The notes beneath the pieces were generated by a model, which was given only the letters and a program-made list of their open reading frames with translations, was not told where the DNA came from and made no database searches. A stretch of 10,184 nt of DNA from Methyloglobulus sp. (lineage in GTDB: Bacteria > Pseudomonadota > Gammaproteobacteria > Methylococcales > Methylomonadaceae). The translations under genes were made by a program, and so were the position numbers. Below are positions 1 through 5,938 of this stretch, in pieces. The stretch is taken from the NCBI GenBank assembly GCA_013140405.1, contig JABFSV010000048.1, positions 1 to 10,184 of the forward strand, in the 5' to 3' direction. Positions within the stretch are counted from its first letter, which is position 1. The number at the start of each line of letters is the position of its first letter.

Positions 1-1453
1 GGACTTCAGCCATGTGGCCCTTGGGTTCATCAATAAATTGGACAGCTAACAAGACAGCCAAAGCAACGCCGTGCATCACCAAAAAAAAGATATTAGGGGT
101 GACGAACGATAAAATCGTCAAAAACAACACCCCACCGACATTACCATAAGCACCAACCATACCTGCGATCTGACCGGTCATACGGCGTTTGATTAGTGGC
201 ACGATGGCGTACACTGCACCGCAGCCGCCGGAAACAAAGCAAGAGCATGACATCGTAAGCAATACCACAACGGCAATCGGCCATTCTGAATCAATGAATG
301 ACATGATGAAATAACCCGCAGACATACCCGCCATAAAAACAGTCAGTGATAATTTACGCCCAAACTTATCGCTCAACCAGCCGCCAGCCGGACGGGCAAC
401 AAGGTTAATAAAGGCAAAACTACCGCCCAGCAACCCCGCTTCGACCATGGTAATGTCTTGCGATTCATGAAAAGTTTCAAAGAAAAACATCGGCAACATT
501 GACACGACAGCCAATTCAGAACCAAAGGCAATCATGTAAGCCAAATCCAGGACTGCAACTTGTTTGAATTTGTATTTGTGGATTTCCGCCACTGGTTTTT
601 GTAGGTGTTCCTCATTCACATGGATAATCTTATACACGTTATACACGTATAAACACCAAATACCGATGTGGATAAAAATGGCCGCTGTGTCTGATATTAG
701 ATTGGTGTAGTTTGAGCCACCAGATGATGAAAGTTTCCAAGTAAGCAAACTCAAGGTGGCATACAAAGGGATGTTCATCGCTATATAAAAGAACAAATCC
801 CAAATGCTGCTGACCTCCATCGCCCCCGCTTTTTTCGGTTTGAAGTAAGTCGATCCTTTAGGCGTATCGGACACACTAAAAAAATACACGACTGAATAGG
901 ACAATGAGATAACCCCTGTGCAACCAATAGCATAACGCCAGCCTTCATCACCGCCAAAAAGCAATGCAAAGGACGGCAAAGCAATCGCTGCTGCTGCCGA
1001 GCCAAAATTTCCCCAACCACCATAAATGCCTTCGGCGATCCCGACCTGTCTTGCCGGAAACCACTCACCGACCATGCGGATACCTATCACAAAACCTGCT
1101 CCTATAAAACCCATTAAAAATCGGGCAAGCGCGAGTTGTTGAAAGCTATCTGCCGTAGCAAACATAAAACAGGGAATGCTACCCAATGCCAATAAAGTTG
1201 AATAAGTCCGTTTAGGGCCGAACTTATCAACCAGGATACCGATAACAATACGGGCTGGAATGGTCAGCGCCACGTTTAAGATCAGAATGGTTTTTATTTC
1301 CGGCTGGCTTAGATTTAGGGTTTTAGCAATTGCCAGCATCAATGGCGCATGGTTAAACCATACGACAAAGCTGATGAAAAAAGCCATCCAGGTCATGTGT
1401 AGGATTTTAATGTTCCCGGAAAACGAGAAGAGATTGAGTTTTTGTGATGACAT
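1..1453 (-). CDS. narK: NarK/NrtP-type nitrate/nitrite transporter (MFS), 3' end cut by window edge
   Basis: Inner-membrane major facilitator of the nitrate/nitrite porter family, expected to import nitrate and perhaps exchange nitrite. The frame is open from ATG at 1453 to the left edge, giving 484 codons without a stop. Family marks are visible: the substrate arginines R68 in helix 2 (IPARIVIG) and R354 in helix 8 (LVARPAGG), both nitrate signatures, GGWGNFGSA (145-153) and GAYGNVGGV (434-442), and the MFS loop motifs DKFGPKR (76-82) and DKFGRK (362-367). About 100 residues separate helices 6 and 7 (roughly 196-297), including two extra hydrophobic stretches near 217-239 and 255-275; from memory this resembles the long cyanobacterial NrtP form. 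The start is supported by GGAG on the minus strand (1463-1466), 9 nt upstream. It is divergent from nirB and has its own sigma-54-like promoter. Family call is firm; direction of transport and exact substrate are inferred. Confidence 0.95.
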   Translation of the reverse strand, partial: MSSQKLNLFSFSGNIKILHMTWMAFFISFVVWFNHAPLMLAIAKTLNLSQPEIKTILILNVALTIPARIVIGILVDKFGPKRTYSTLLALGSIPCFMFATADSFQQLALARFLMGFIGAGFVIGIRMVGEWFPARQVGIAEGIYGGWGNFGSAAAAIALPSFALLFGGDEGWRYAIGCTGVISLSYSVVYFFSVSDTPKGSTYFKPKKAGAMEVSSIWDLFFYIAMNIPLYATLSLLTWKLSSSGGSNYTNLISDTAAIFIHIGIWCLYVYNVYKIIHVNEEHLQKPVAEIHKYKFKQVAVLDLAYMIAFGSELAVVSMLPMFFFETFHESQDITMVEAGLLGGSFAFINLVARPAGGWLSDKFGRKLSLTVFMAGMSAGYFIMSFIDSEWPIAVVVLLTMSCSCFVSGGCGAVYAIVPLIKRRMTGQIAGMVGAYGNVGGVLFLTILSFVTPNIFFLVMHGVALAVLLAVQFIDEPKGHMAEV

Positions 1454-1496
1454 TGTGACTAGCTCCAGCCAAAATAAAAAAGGTTAATCATGCCAA

Positions 1497-1512
1497 AGCA
1501 ATAATTATGCCA
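1497..1512 (-). promoter_or_regulatory. Sigma-54 (-24/-12) promoter for narK
   Basis: On the minus strand the sequence reads TGGCATAATTATTGCT. It has the invariant GG (1511-1510) and GC (1499-1498) with exactly 10 nt between them and matches the consensus TGGCAC-N5-TTGCW at nearly all conserved positions. Transcription would start near 1486, leaving a short leader of about 33 nt before ATG 1453. The match is seen directly; use by RpoN is inferred from the consensus. Confidence 0.75.
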
Positions 1513-1553
1513 CGCATGAGAATCAATACTGGCTGTGGCTAAGTGATGTTGTT

Positions 1554-1570
1554 GCGTCCATTTTGGTGCA
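1554..1570 (+). promoter_or_regulatory. Imperfect NtrC-like site
   Basis: On the minus strand this begins with TGCACCA, a perfect half of the NtrC consensus TGCACCA-N3-TGGTGCA, continues with AAA then TGG, and ends in ACGCA instead of TGCA with one extra base. On the plus strand the good half reads TTGGTGCA (1563-1570). The second half is degenerate, so this could be a weaker cooperative site next to the better one at 1627-1641. Confidence 0.35.
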
Positions 1571-1595
1571 TGATGCCACTAACTTAGCAATCTTC

Positions 1596-1611
1596 GATCT
1601 TTCTTGGTGCA
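1596..1611 (+). promoter_or_regulatory. NtrC-like half site
   Basis: The right half TTGGTGCA (1604-1611) is identical to the box at 1563-1570, 41 bp upstream. The left half (GATCT where GCACT would be expected) is poor. Its spacing of about four helical turns from one box and three from the next would place all three on the same DNA face. Binding is inference. Confidence 0.3.
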
Positions 1612-1626
1612 AACCGCAGTTCTATC

Positions 1627-1641
1627 GCACATTTTTTGTGC
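1627..1641. promoter_or_regulatory. Palindromic NtrC-like enhancer site
   Basis: The 15-bp dyad GCACA-TTTTT-TGTGC is perfectly symmetrical and has the GCAC-N7-GTGC layout of NtrC sites, whose consensus is GCAC-N6-GGTGC. Its centre (1634) lies about 124 bp from the GG of the narK promoter and about 129 bp from that of the nirB promoter, so it could serve both as a shared enhancer. It is the best of the three related boxes. Identity of the binding protein is inferred. Confidence 0.6.
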
Positions 1642-1760
1642 ATAAGCTGGGTGTAATTAGCTGAATAAATTTATATCTCCATATAAAACACATGTCTCTT
1701 TTGTATTTAACTTATTGTAATACCTATTAAAAATAATTTTTCTTATCTATATGGTAAGAA

Positions 1761-1777
1761 TTGGCATATTTTATGCT
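1761..1777 (+). promoter_or_regulatory. Sigma-54 (-24/-12) promoter for the nirB operon
   Basis: The sequence TTGGCATATTTTATGCT has GG at 1763-1764 and GC at 1775-1776 with the obligatory 10 nt between, and TTGGCA and TGCT as in the consensus TTGGCAC-N5-TTGCT. Predicted start of transcription is near 1788, giving a long leader of about 250 nt to nirB. An 8-bp dyad with one mismatch (TTCTTATC/GGTAAGAA, 1740-1760) directly adjoins the -24 box. Confidence 0.75.
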
Positions 1778-1823
1778 TTTCAATTATTTAGAGGGCATAT
1801 TGTGAAATAGAGCCTATCAATAA

Positions 1824-1855
1824 GCTTATAGCTGAGCAATCTGACAAAGGCGTCG
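1824..1855 (+). promoter_or_regulatory. ANTAR-type dual-hexaloop antiterminator RNA in nirB leader
   Basis: Two short hairpins lie in tandem. P1 is GCTT (1824-1827), six-base loop ATAGCT (1828-1833), GAGC (1834-1837). P2 is TGAC (1842-1845), loop AAAGGC (1846-1851), GTCG (1852-1855). Only four bases separate them. Both loops have six bases with A at position 1 and G at position 4, the hallmark of RNAs bound by ANTAR-domain antiterminators (NasR, AmiR, EutV). P2 shares CGTC (1851-1854) with the base of the following terminator-like stem, so the two structures are mutually exclusive, as that mechanism requires. Stems are short (3 Watson-Crick pairs plus one G-U each). The pattern is seen; the function is inferred from the known system. 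Confidence 0.62.
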
Positions 1856-1909
1856 ATTAAACAACAGGTGTTGTTATTAACACCCTCGCGTTTATAGACG
1901 TTTTTTTTT
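1846..1909 (+). terminator. Leader attenuator: compound stem followed by nine T
   Basis: A basal stem pairs CGTC (1851-1854) with GACG (1897-1900), continues as TAAA (1858-1861) with TTTA (1891-1894), and encloses the hairpin GGTGTT (1867-1872), loop GTTATT, AACACC (1879-1884). The run T9 (1901-1909) follows at once. AAAGG just upstream can extend the basal stem into the T tract. An alternative small hairpin ACAAC/GTTGT (1861-1874) excludes the inner one. Being about 120 nt after the predicted start and about 130 nt before nirB, it fits a regulated attenuator rather than an end-of-gene terminator. Confidence 0.6.
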
Positions 1910-1921
1910 GTCCAAACATTT

Positions 1922-1967
1922 AAATTTAGCGCTCGCTACTTACGAGGCTTTTACAAAAACTAAATTT
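1922..1967 (+). repeat. Inverted repeat in the distal nirB leader
   Basis: AAATTTAG (1922-1929) is the exact reverse complement of CTAAATTT (1960-1967), so the RNA can form an 8-bp stem, extendable by two G-U pairs. Inside it CTCG (1932-1935) pairs with CGAG (1943-1946). It lies between the attenuator T tract and a GGAG-containing stretch (1972-1976). It may shape the translation start region or stabilise the processed mRNA; no function is known. Confidence 0.4.
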
Positions 1968-2038
1968 GGTTAGGAGATTTAGCTATTGAGCCTATTTAAA
2001 CATTTCAGTAAGCAGAAGTTGGATTGTCGAGGTAAATT

Positions 2039-4576
2039 ATGACTAAAAAACAATCATTGGTTGTTATCGGTAATGGCATGGTGGGCCAAAATTTTCTGGC
2101 CAGTCTCGTGGCAAGCCATTGCAAAGACAACTATCACATTACGACATTCTGCGAAGAACCACGGGCAGCTTATGACCGAGTGCATTTATCCGCCTTTTTC
2201 TCTGGAAAAACCGCAGCCGATTTGACTTTGGTCGATGACGGTTTTTTTGCAAGCAACGGTATCACAATCCATTTAGGTGACAAGGCCGATCACATAGACC
2301 GCAACAACAAGACCGTCACTTCGGCAAAAGGCATTACGATTGCCTATGACGTGCTGGTTTTGGCAACGGGTTCTTATCCATTTGTGCCACCTGTGCCAGG
2401 CCACGACAGGCAAAATTGCCTAGTTTATCGCACGATTGAAGATCTTGAGGCAATGGCGAACGCAGCAAAATCCAGCAAGGTCGGCGTTGTCGTCGGCGGT
2501 GGTTTATTGGGCTTGGAAGCAGCCAAAGCATTGACCGATTTGGGATTAGAAACGCACGTCGTCGAATTTGCACCGCGCTTGATGGCAGTTCAGTTGGATG
2601 AGTCTGGCGGTGCCATGCTCAGGCGCAAGGTTGAGGCCTTGGGCTTGCAAGTGCACACTGGCAAAAACACTACCTTGATTACTGATGGCGCCCAGTGCGT
2701 CAACAAGATGTGCTTTGCTGACGGCGAAGAGTTGGAAACTGACATCGTGCTGTTTTCAGCAGGTATTCGTCCGCGTGATGACATTGCCCGTGCTTGCGGC
2801 CTGGAAGTTGGCCCACGGGGCGGCATCGTAATTGATAACCAATGCAAAACTTCAGATCCCGCTATTTATGCTATCGGCGAATGTGCACTGTGGAATGGCA
2901 TGATCTACGGTCTGGTTGCGCCGGGCTATGCAATGGCACGGACTGTTGTTGCCGATCTCGCAGGTGAACAGGCCAGCTTTACTGGTGCAGACATGAGTAC
3001 CAAGCTCAAATTGATGGGCGTTGATGTCGCCAGCATCGGCGATGCCCATGCCAAGTCGCAAGGATCACTGGTTTACACCTACCAAAATGGTGCGAGTGAA
3101 GTCTATAAACGCCTGGTCGTTAGCCAGGACAAAAAACAGTTATTGGGTGCTGTACTAGTCGGTGAGGTGTCCGGTTACGGTACATTATTACAGTACTGCC
3201 TAAATGGTATTGAACTGCCAGAAAATCCGGATTCCCTGATATTGCCACATCGCTCCGACGAATCAGTCGGTTTGGGGCCGGACGCTTTACCCATGTCAGC
3301 CCAAATCTGCTCCTGCTACGATGTCACCAAGGGGGCAATCTGTCAGGCGATAGAAGCAGGCTGTACGTCGATTGGCGCATTGAAAGCAGAGACCAAGGCT
3401 TCTACGGGTTGTGGTGGTTGCTCGGCGTTATTAAAGTCGGTGATGGATTGTGAATTACTGAAACACGGCATAGAAGTCAACACCGACATTTGCGAACATT
3501 TCCCCCATACCCGCCAGGATCTTTACAACCTCGTCGTCGTCGAGCAAATTAAAACTTTTGATGAGCTGCTAGACAAACACGGTAAAGGCCGAGGTTGTGA
3601 GATATGCAAACCTGCCATCGGCTCTATTTTGGCATCTTACTGGAACGAATACGTACTTGCGAACGAGCATTTAGGCTTGCAGGACACCAACGATACGTTT
3701 CTGGCGAATATGCAGAAAGACGGCACGTACTCCGTCGTACCACGCATCACTGGCGGGGAAATCAGCCCTGACATGCTGATTGCGCTCGGTCAAGTCGGCA
3801 AAAAATACAAACTTTACACCAAGATTACCGGTGGTCAACGGGTCGATTTGTTTGGCGCGCGAGTTGACCAGTTACCGCATATCTGGAAAGAATTGATTGA
3901 TGCCGGATTTGAATCTGGCCACGCTTACGGCAAATCCTTACGTACCGTTAAATCTTGTGTTGGAAGTACGTGGTGCCGCTATGGAATAGACGATAGCGTC
4001 GGTTTGGCGATAGAACTGGAGAACCGTTACAAAGGCTTGCGCTCACCCCATAAAATCAAATTTGCCGTATCAGGTTGTACACGCGAATGTGCAGAAGCGC
4101 AAGGCAAGGATGTCGGTGTCATCGCTACGGAAAACGGCTGGAATTTGTACGTCTGCGGCAACGGCGGCATGAAACCGCGCCATGCCGATCTCTTTGCAAC
4201 TGGCTTGGATAAGGAAACGCTAATCAAGTATATCGACCGCTTCCTGATATTTTATGTCCGCACGGCAGCACGTCTGCAACGCACCTCTGTATGGATGGAG
4301 AATATGGAAGGCGGCCTGGATTATCTTAAAGGCGTGGTCATTGATGACAAACTCGGGCTGTGCGAACAGTTAGAACAACAAATGGAACATGTCATCGACA
4401 CCTATCAATGTGAATGGAAAACCACGATTGAGGATGAAAACAAGCTGAAACGCTTCCGGCATTTTATTAACAGCGACCAGCCTGATGATAATGTGGTGTT
4501 TGTAGAAGAACGTGGGCAAATTCGACCTGCGGATGACGACGAACGCAAGCATTTCAAAATGATGGAGGTCGCTTGA
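2039..4576 (+). CDS. nirB: Assimilatory nitrite reductase [NAD(P)H], large subunit
   Basis: Cytoplasmic siroheme enzyme reducing nitrite to ammonium with NAD(P)H electrons. At 845 residues it is full length for NirB. Domains in order: FAD-binding fold with GNGMVG (11-16); NAD(P)-binding fold with GGGLLG (153-158) and the second FAD motif in AIYAIGEC; a BFD-like [2Fe-2S] domain with C424, C426, C458 and C461; a second, related cysteine region with C520 and C523 (GRGCEICKP); and the C-terminal nitrite/sulfite reductase domain. The siroheme-[4Fe-4S] ligands are C640, C646, C680 and C684 (CVGSTWC and CTREC). GAGG (2029-2032) lies 6 nt before the ATG. The stop overlaps the nirD start by one base, indicating translational coupling. 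All key cofactor residues are present. Control is probably by the sigma-54 promoter and leader attenuator upstream. Confidence 0.97.
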   Translation: MTKKQSLVVIGNGMVGQNFLASLVASHCKDNYHITTFCEEPRAAYDRVHLSAFFSGKTAADLTLVDDGFFASNGITIHLGDKADHIDRNNKTVTSAKGITIAYDVLVLATGSYPFVPPVPGHDRQNCLVYRTIEDLEAMANAAKSSKVGVVVGGGLLGLEAAKALTDLGLETHVVEFAPRLMAVQLDESGGAMLRRKVEALGLQVHTGKNTTLITDGAQCVNKMCFADGEELETDIVLFSAGIRPRDDIARACGLEVGPRGGIVIDNQCKTSDPAIYAIGECALWNGMIYGLVAPGYAMARTVVADLAGEQASFTGADMSTKLKLMGVDVASIGDAHAKSQGSLVYTYQNGASEVYKRLVVSQDKKQLLGAVLVGEVSGYGTLLQYCLNGIELPENPDSLILPHRSDESVGLGPDALPMSAQICSCYDVTKGAICQAIEAGCTSIGALKAETKASTGCGGCSALLKSVMDCELLKHGIEVNTDICEHFPHTRQDLYNLVVVEQIKTFDELLDKHGKGRGCEICKPAIGSILASYWNEYVLANEHLGLQDTNDTFLANMQKDGTYSVVPRITGGEISPDMLIALGQVGKKYKLYTKITGGQRVDLFGARVDQLPHIWKELIDAGFESGHAYGKSLRTVKSCVGSTWCRYGIDDSVGLAIELENRYKGLRSPHKIKFAVSGCTRECAEAQGKDVGVIATENGWNLYVCGNGGMKPRHADLFATGLDKETLIKYIDRFLIFYVRTAARLQRTSVWMENMEGGLDYLKGVVIDDKLGLCEQLEQQMEHVIDTYQCEWKTTIEDENKLKRFRHFINSDQPDDNVVFVEERGQIRPADDDERKHFKMMEVA

Positions 4577-4950
4577 TGTCAGTATGGAAAGATATTTGTA
4601 GCACTGATGATTTGCAACCGGATTCTGGTGTATGCGCCTTAGTGGAAAGCAAACAGGTGGCAATCTTCTTTTTAGTAAAAGAACAAGCTGTTTATGCCAT
4701 CCACAACTACGACCCCATCGGCAAGGCCAATGTTTTATCGCGCGGCATGATTGGTGATATCAAAGGCGAGCCTGTAGTTGCATCGCCCTTATACAAACAG
4801 CATTTCAGCCTGAAAACTGGCATTTGCCTGGAAGATGAAACCATTGCTGTTCCAGCTTATCCTATCCGCATAGCTAATGGCAGGGTAGAAATACAAGTTA
4901 GCACAGTTGGTATTGCTAAAGGTTCCGCATATGAAGGAGCGGGCGCATGA
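4576..4950 (+). CDS. nirD: Nitrite reductase small subunit NirD (Rieske-like)
   Basis: Small partner of NirB in the NAD(P)H nitrite reductase. The 124-residue protein has the NirD form of the Rieske fold. Characteristic segments are VAIFFLV, AIHNYDPIGKANVLSRGM and the C-terminal stretch GEPVVASPLYKQHFSLKTG followed by CLEDE. The Cys-His cluster ligands of true Rieske proteins are absent, which is normal for NirD, so it carries no cluster and is probably structural. I chose ATG 4576 because GGAGG (4564-4568) lies 7 nt upstream; an in-frame TTG at 4573 would be only 4 nt away. The start shares one base with the nirB stop and the end overlaps the next gene by four bases (ATGA), so the three are translated from one mRNA. 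Confidence 0.95.
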   Translation: MSVWKDICSTDDLQPDSGVCALVESKQVAIFFLVKEQAVYAIHNYDPIGKANVLSRGMIGDIKGEPVVASPLYKQHFSLKTGICLEDETIAVPAYPIRIANGRVEIQVSTVGIAKGSAYEGAGA

Positions 4951-5864
4951 AAATTGAGTACTACATCGCTGATGTCTTTACTAAACAGTTGTTTAACGGT
5001 GCCCAGATTGCGGTATTTCCAAATGCTGATGGTTTGAGCGATACCACCATGCAGCTACTGGCACGCGAATTAAACCTATCTGAAACCGTATTCGTTTTCC
5101 ATCCAAAGAAAAGCGATACCAAACGTCTTATGCGGGTATTCAGCCCCAAAAAGGAACTCGACTTTGCAGGTCACCCAATTATCGCGACAGCTTATGTATT
5201 GGGGTTATGCGGCGACATTCCTTTAACGGACGGCATTACCCCAATCATTTTTGAACAGAAAATCGGTCTGATTGATGTCACCATCACCGCAGTTGACGGC
5301 AAGCCTACATTCATACAATTTGCCCGAACAGTGGCGTCAATCGTTGACCGATTTGCACCGACAGATGAAGAACTGGCTAGTTTTTTAACGATCAAGCAAT
5401 CAGAACTGGATCATAAAAAGTATTCGCCACGGCTGGTTTCCTGCGGTTTTCCCTATTTGATTGTGCCGGCCTGGAACTACGAGACAGTCAGGCAGGCAAA
5501 GTTTAACAGCGCCGCCTGGAGTCAATCAATTGCTCCACAAACCGCAGCTCAAGAAATATTATTGTTTGCGCCCAAAACACCATTTCCCGATTCTGATTTC
5601 AACGCCCGTTTGCTAGGGCCACATATTGGAATTTTCGACGATCCACCGATAGGCAGTGCCATGCCAGCTTTTGCAGCGTATTTATGTTCTTTTGAGAATA
5701 CCCAAAAAGGCACTCACGTATTTGCCGTGGATAGAGGCGATGCTGAAAGTCGCCGTAGTGTTATTAACCTTGAAATGGATAATAAAGGCCATGAACAACT
5801 GCCCTTGCGCGTAGGTGGTGAAGCCGTTTTGTTTGCACAAGGGACTATCGATTTACCTGAATAA
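4947..5864 (+). CDS. PhzF-family isomerase/epimerase-like protein, substrate unknown
   Basis: Member of the PhzF family, which has the diaminopimelate-epimerase fold of two similar lobes. It has 305 residues, close to the family norm. Family marks: DVFT near the N-terminus (9-12), ADGLSD (27-32), NLSETVF (43-49) with E46 at the position of the catalytic glutamate of PhzF, DFAGHP (72-77), and a C-terminal DDPPIGSA segment like the usual EDPATGSA. Two family motifs are altered: GAQIAVF where GNPLAVV is typical, and PPIGSA for PATGSA. Strong ribosome site AAGGAG (4934-4939), 7 nt before the ATG, which overlaps nirD by four bases. It is therefore co-translated with nitrite reductase although no link to nitrite reduction is established. 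No other phenazine-pathway genes are present. Family is sure; the reaction is not. Confidence 0.9.
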   Translation: MKIEYYIADVFTKQLFNGAQIAVFPNADGLSDTTMQLLARELNLSETVFVFHPKKSDTKRLMRVFSPKKELDFAGHPIIATAYVLGLCGDIPLTDGITPIIFEQKIGLIDVTITAVDGKPTFIQFARTVASIVDRFAPTDEELASFLTIKQSELDHKKYSPRLVSCGFPYLIVPAWNYETVRQAKFNSAAWSQSIAPQTAAQEILLFAPKTPFPDSDFNARLLGPHIGIFDDPPIGSAMPAFAAYLCSFENTQKGTHVFAVDRGDAESRRSVINLEMDNKGHEQLPLRVGGEAVLFAQGTIDLPE

Positions 5865-5875
5865 GTTTCTGGGTT

Positions 5876-5896
5876 AAGCGCGATTGAAAAACGCTT
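5876..5896 (+). repeat. Short hairpin between phzF-like gene and nasA
   Basis: AAGCG (5876-5880) pairs with CGCTT (5892-5896) around an 11-base loop and is followed by a T-rich stretch (5895-5910) broken by other bases. It could be a weak or partial terminator after the first three genes. The stem is only 5 bp, so read-through into nasA is expected. Confidence 0.3.
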
Positions 5897-5912
5897 TGTA
5901 TTTTCTTATTAA
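5884..5912 (+). promoter_or_regulatory. Possible sigma-70 promoter for nasA
   Basis: TTGAAA (5884-5889) and TATTAA (5907-5912) are 17 bp apart, resembling -35 and -10 boxes with one and two mismatches. Transcription would begin about 20 nt before nasA. AT-rich gaps yield such matches by chance, so this is weak. Confidence 0.25.
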
Positions 5913-5938
5913 CATCCACTAAAGTAATTTATAAGCGT

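Larger units (their letters stand above)
1454..2038. promoter_or_regulatory. Divergent control region between narK and nirB
   Basis: This 585-bp AT-rich gap has no convincing protein-length gene. In order it contains the narK ribosome site and sigma-54-like promoter (minus strand), three TTGGTGCA-like boxes including one perfect dyad, an AT-rich stretch (about 1645-1760), the nirB sigma-54-like promoter, and a leader of about 250 nt with an ANTAR-type double hairpin, a terminator-like structure with a T tract, a further long stem, and the nirB ribosome site. The elements are described separately. Confidence 0.85.

Noticed and set aside
1260..1487. 75-codon plus-strand frame
   Set aside because: It is antisense to the clear transporter gene, shows no family features and extends through that gene's own promoter and start.
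1565..1576. GG...GC pair resembling a sigma-54 promoter
   Set aside because: Only 8 nt separate GG and GC where 10 are required; the GGTGCA fits an NtrC half site better.
1708..1720. Possible IHF site between enhancer and nirB promoter
   Set aside because: TAA-N4-TTG fits but the remaining positions do not match the consensus; AT-rich DNA gives such hits easily.
2334..2573. Minus-strand frames within nirB and the other large genes
   Set aside because: Each lies opposite a well-supported conserved gene and shows no recognisable domain or ribosome site.
4573..4575. TTG start for nirD three bases before the ATG
   Set aside because: The ribosome site GGAGG would be only 4 nt away; ATG 4576 has 7 nt spacing and the usual stop/start overlap.
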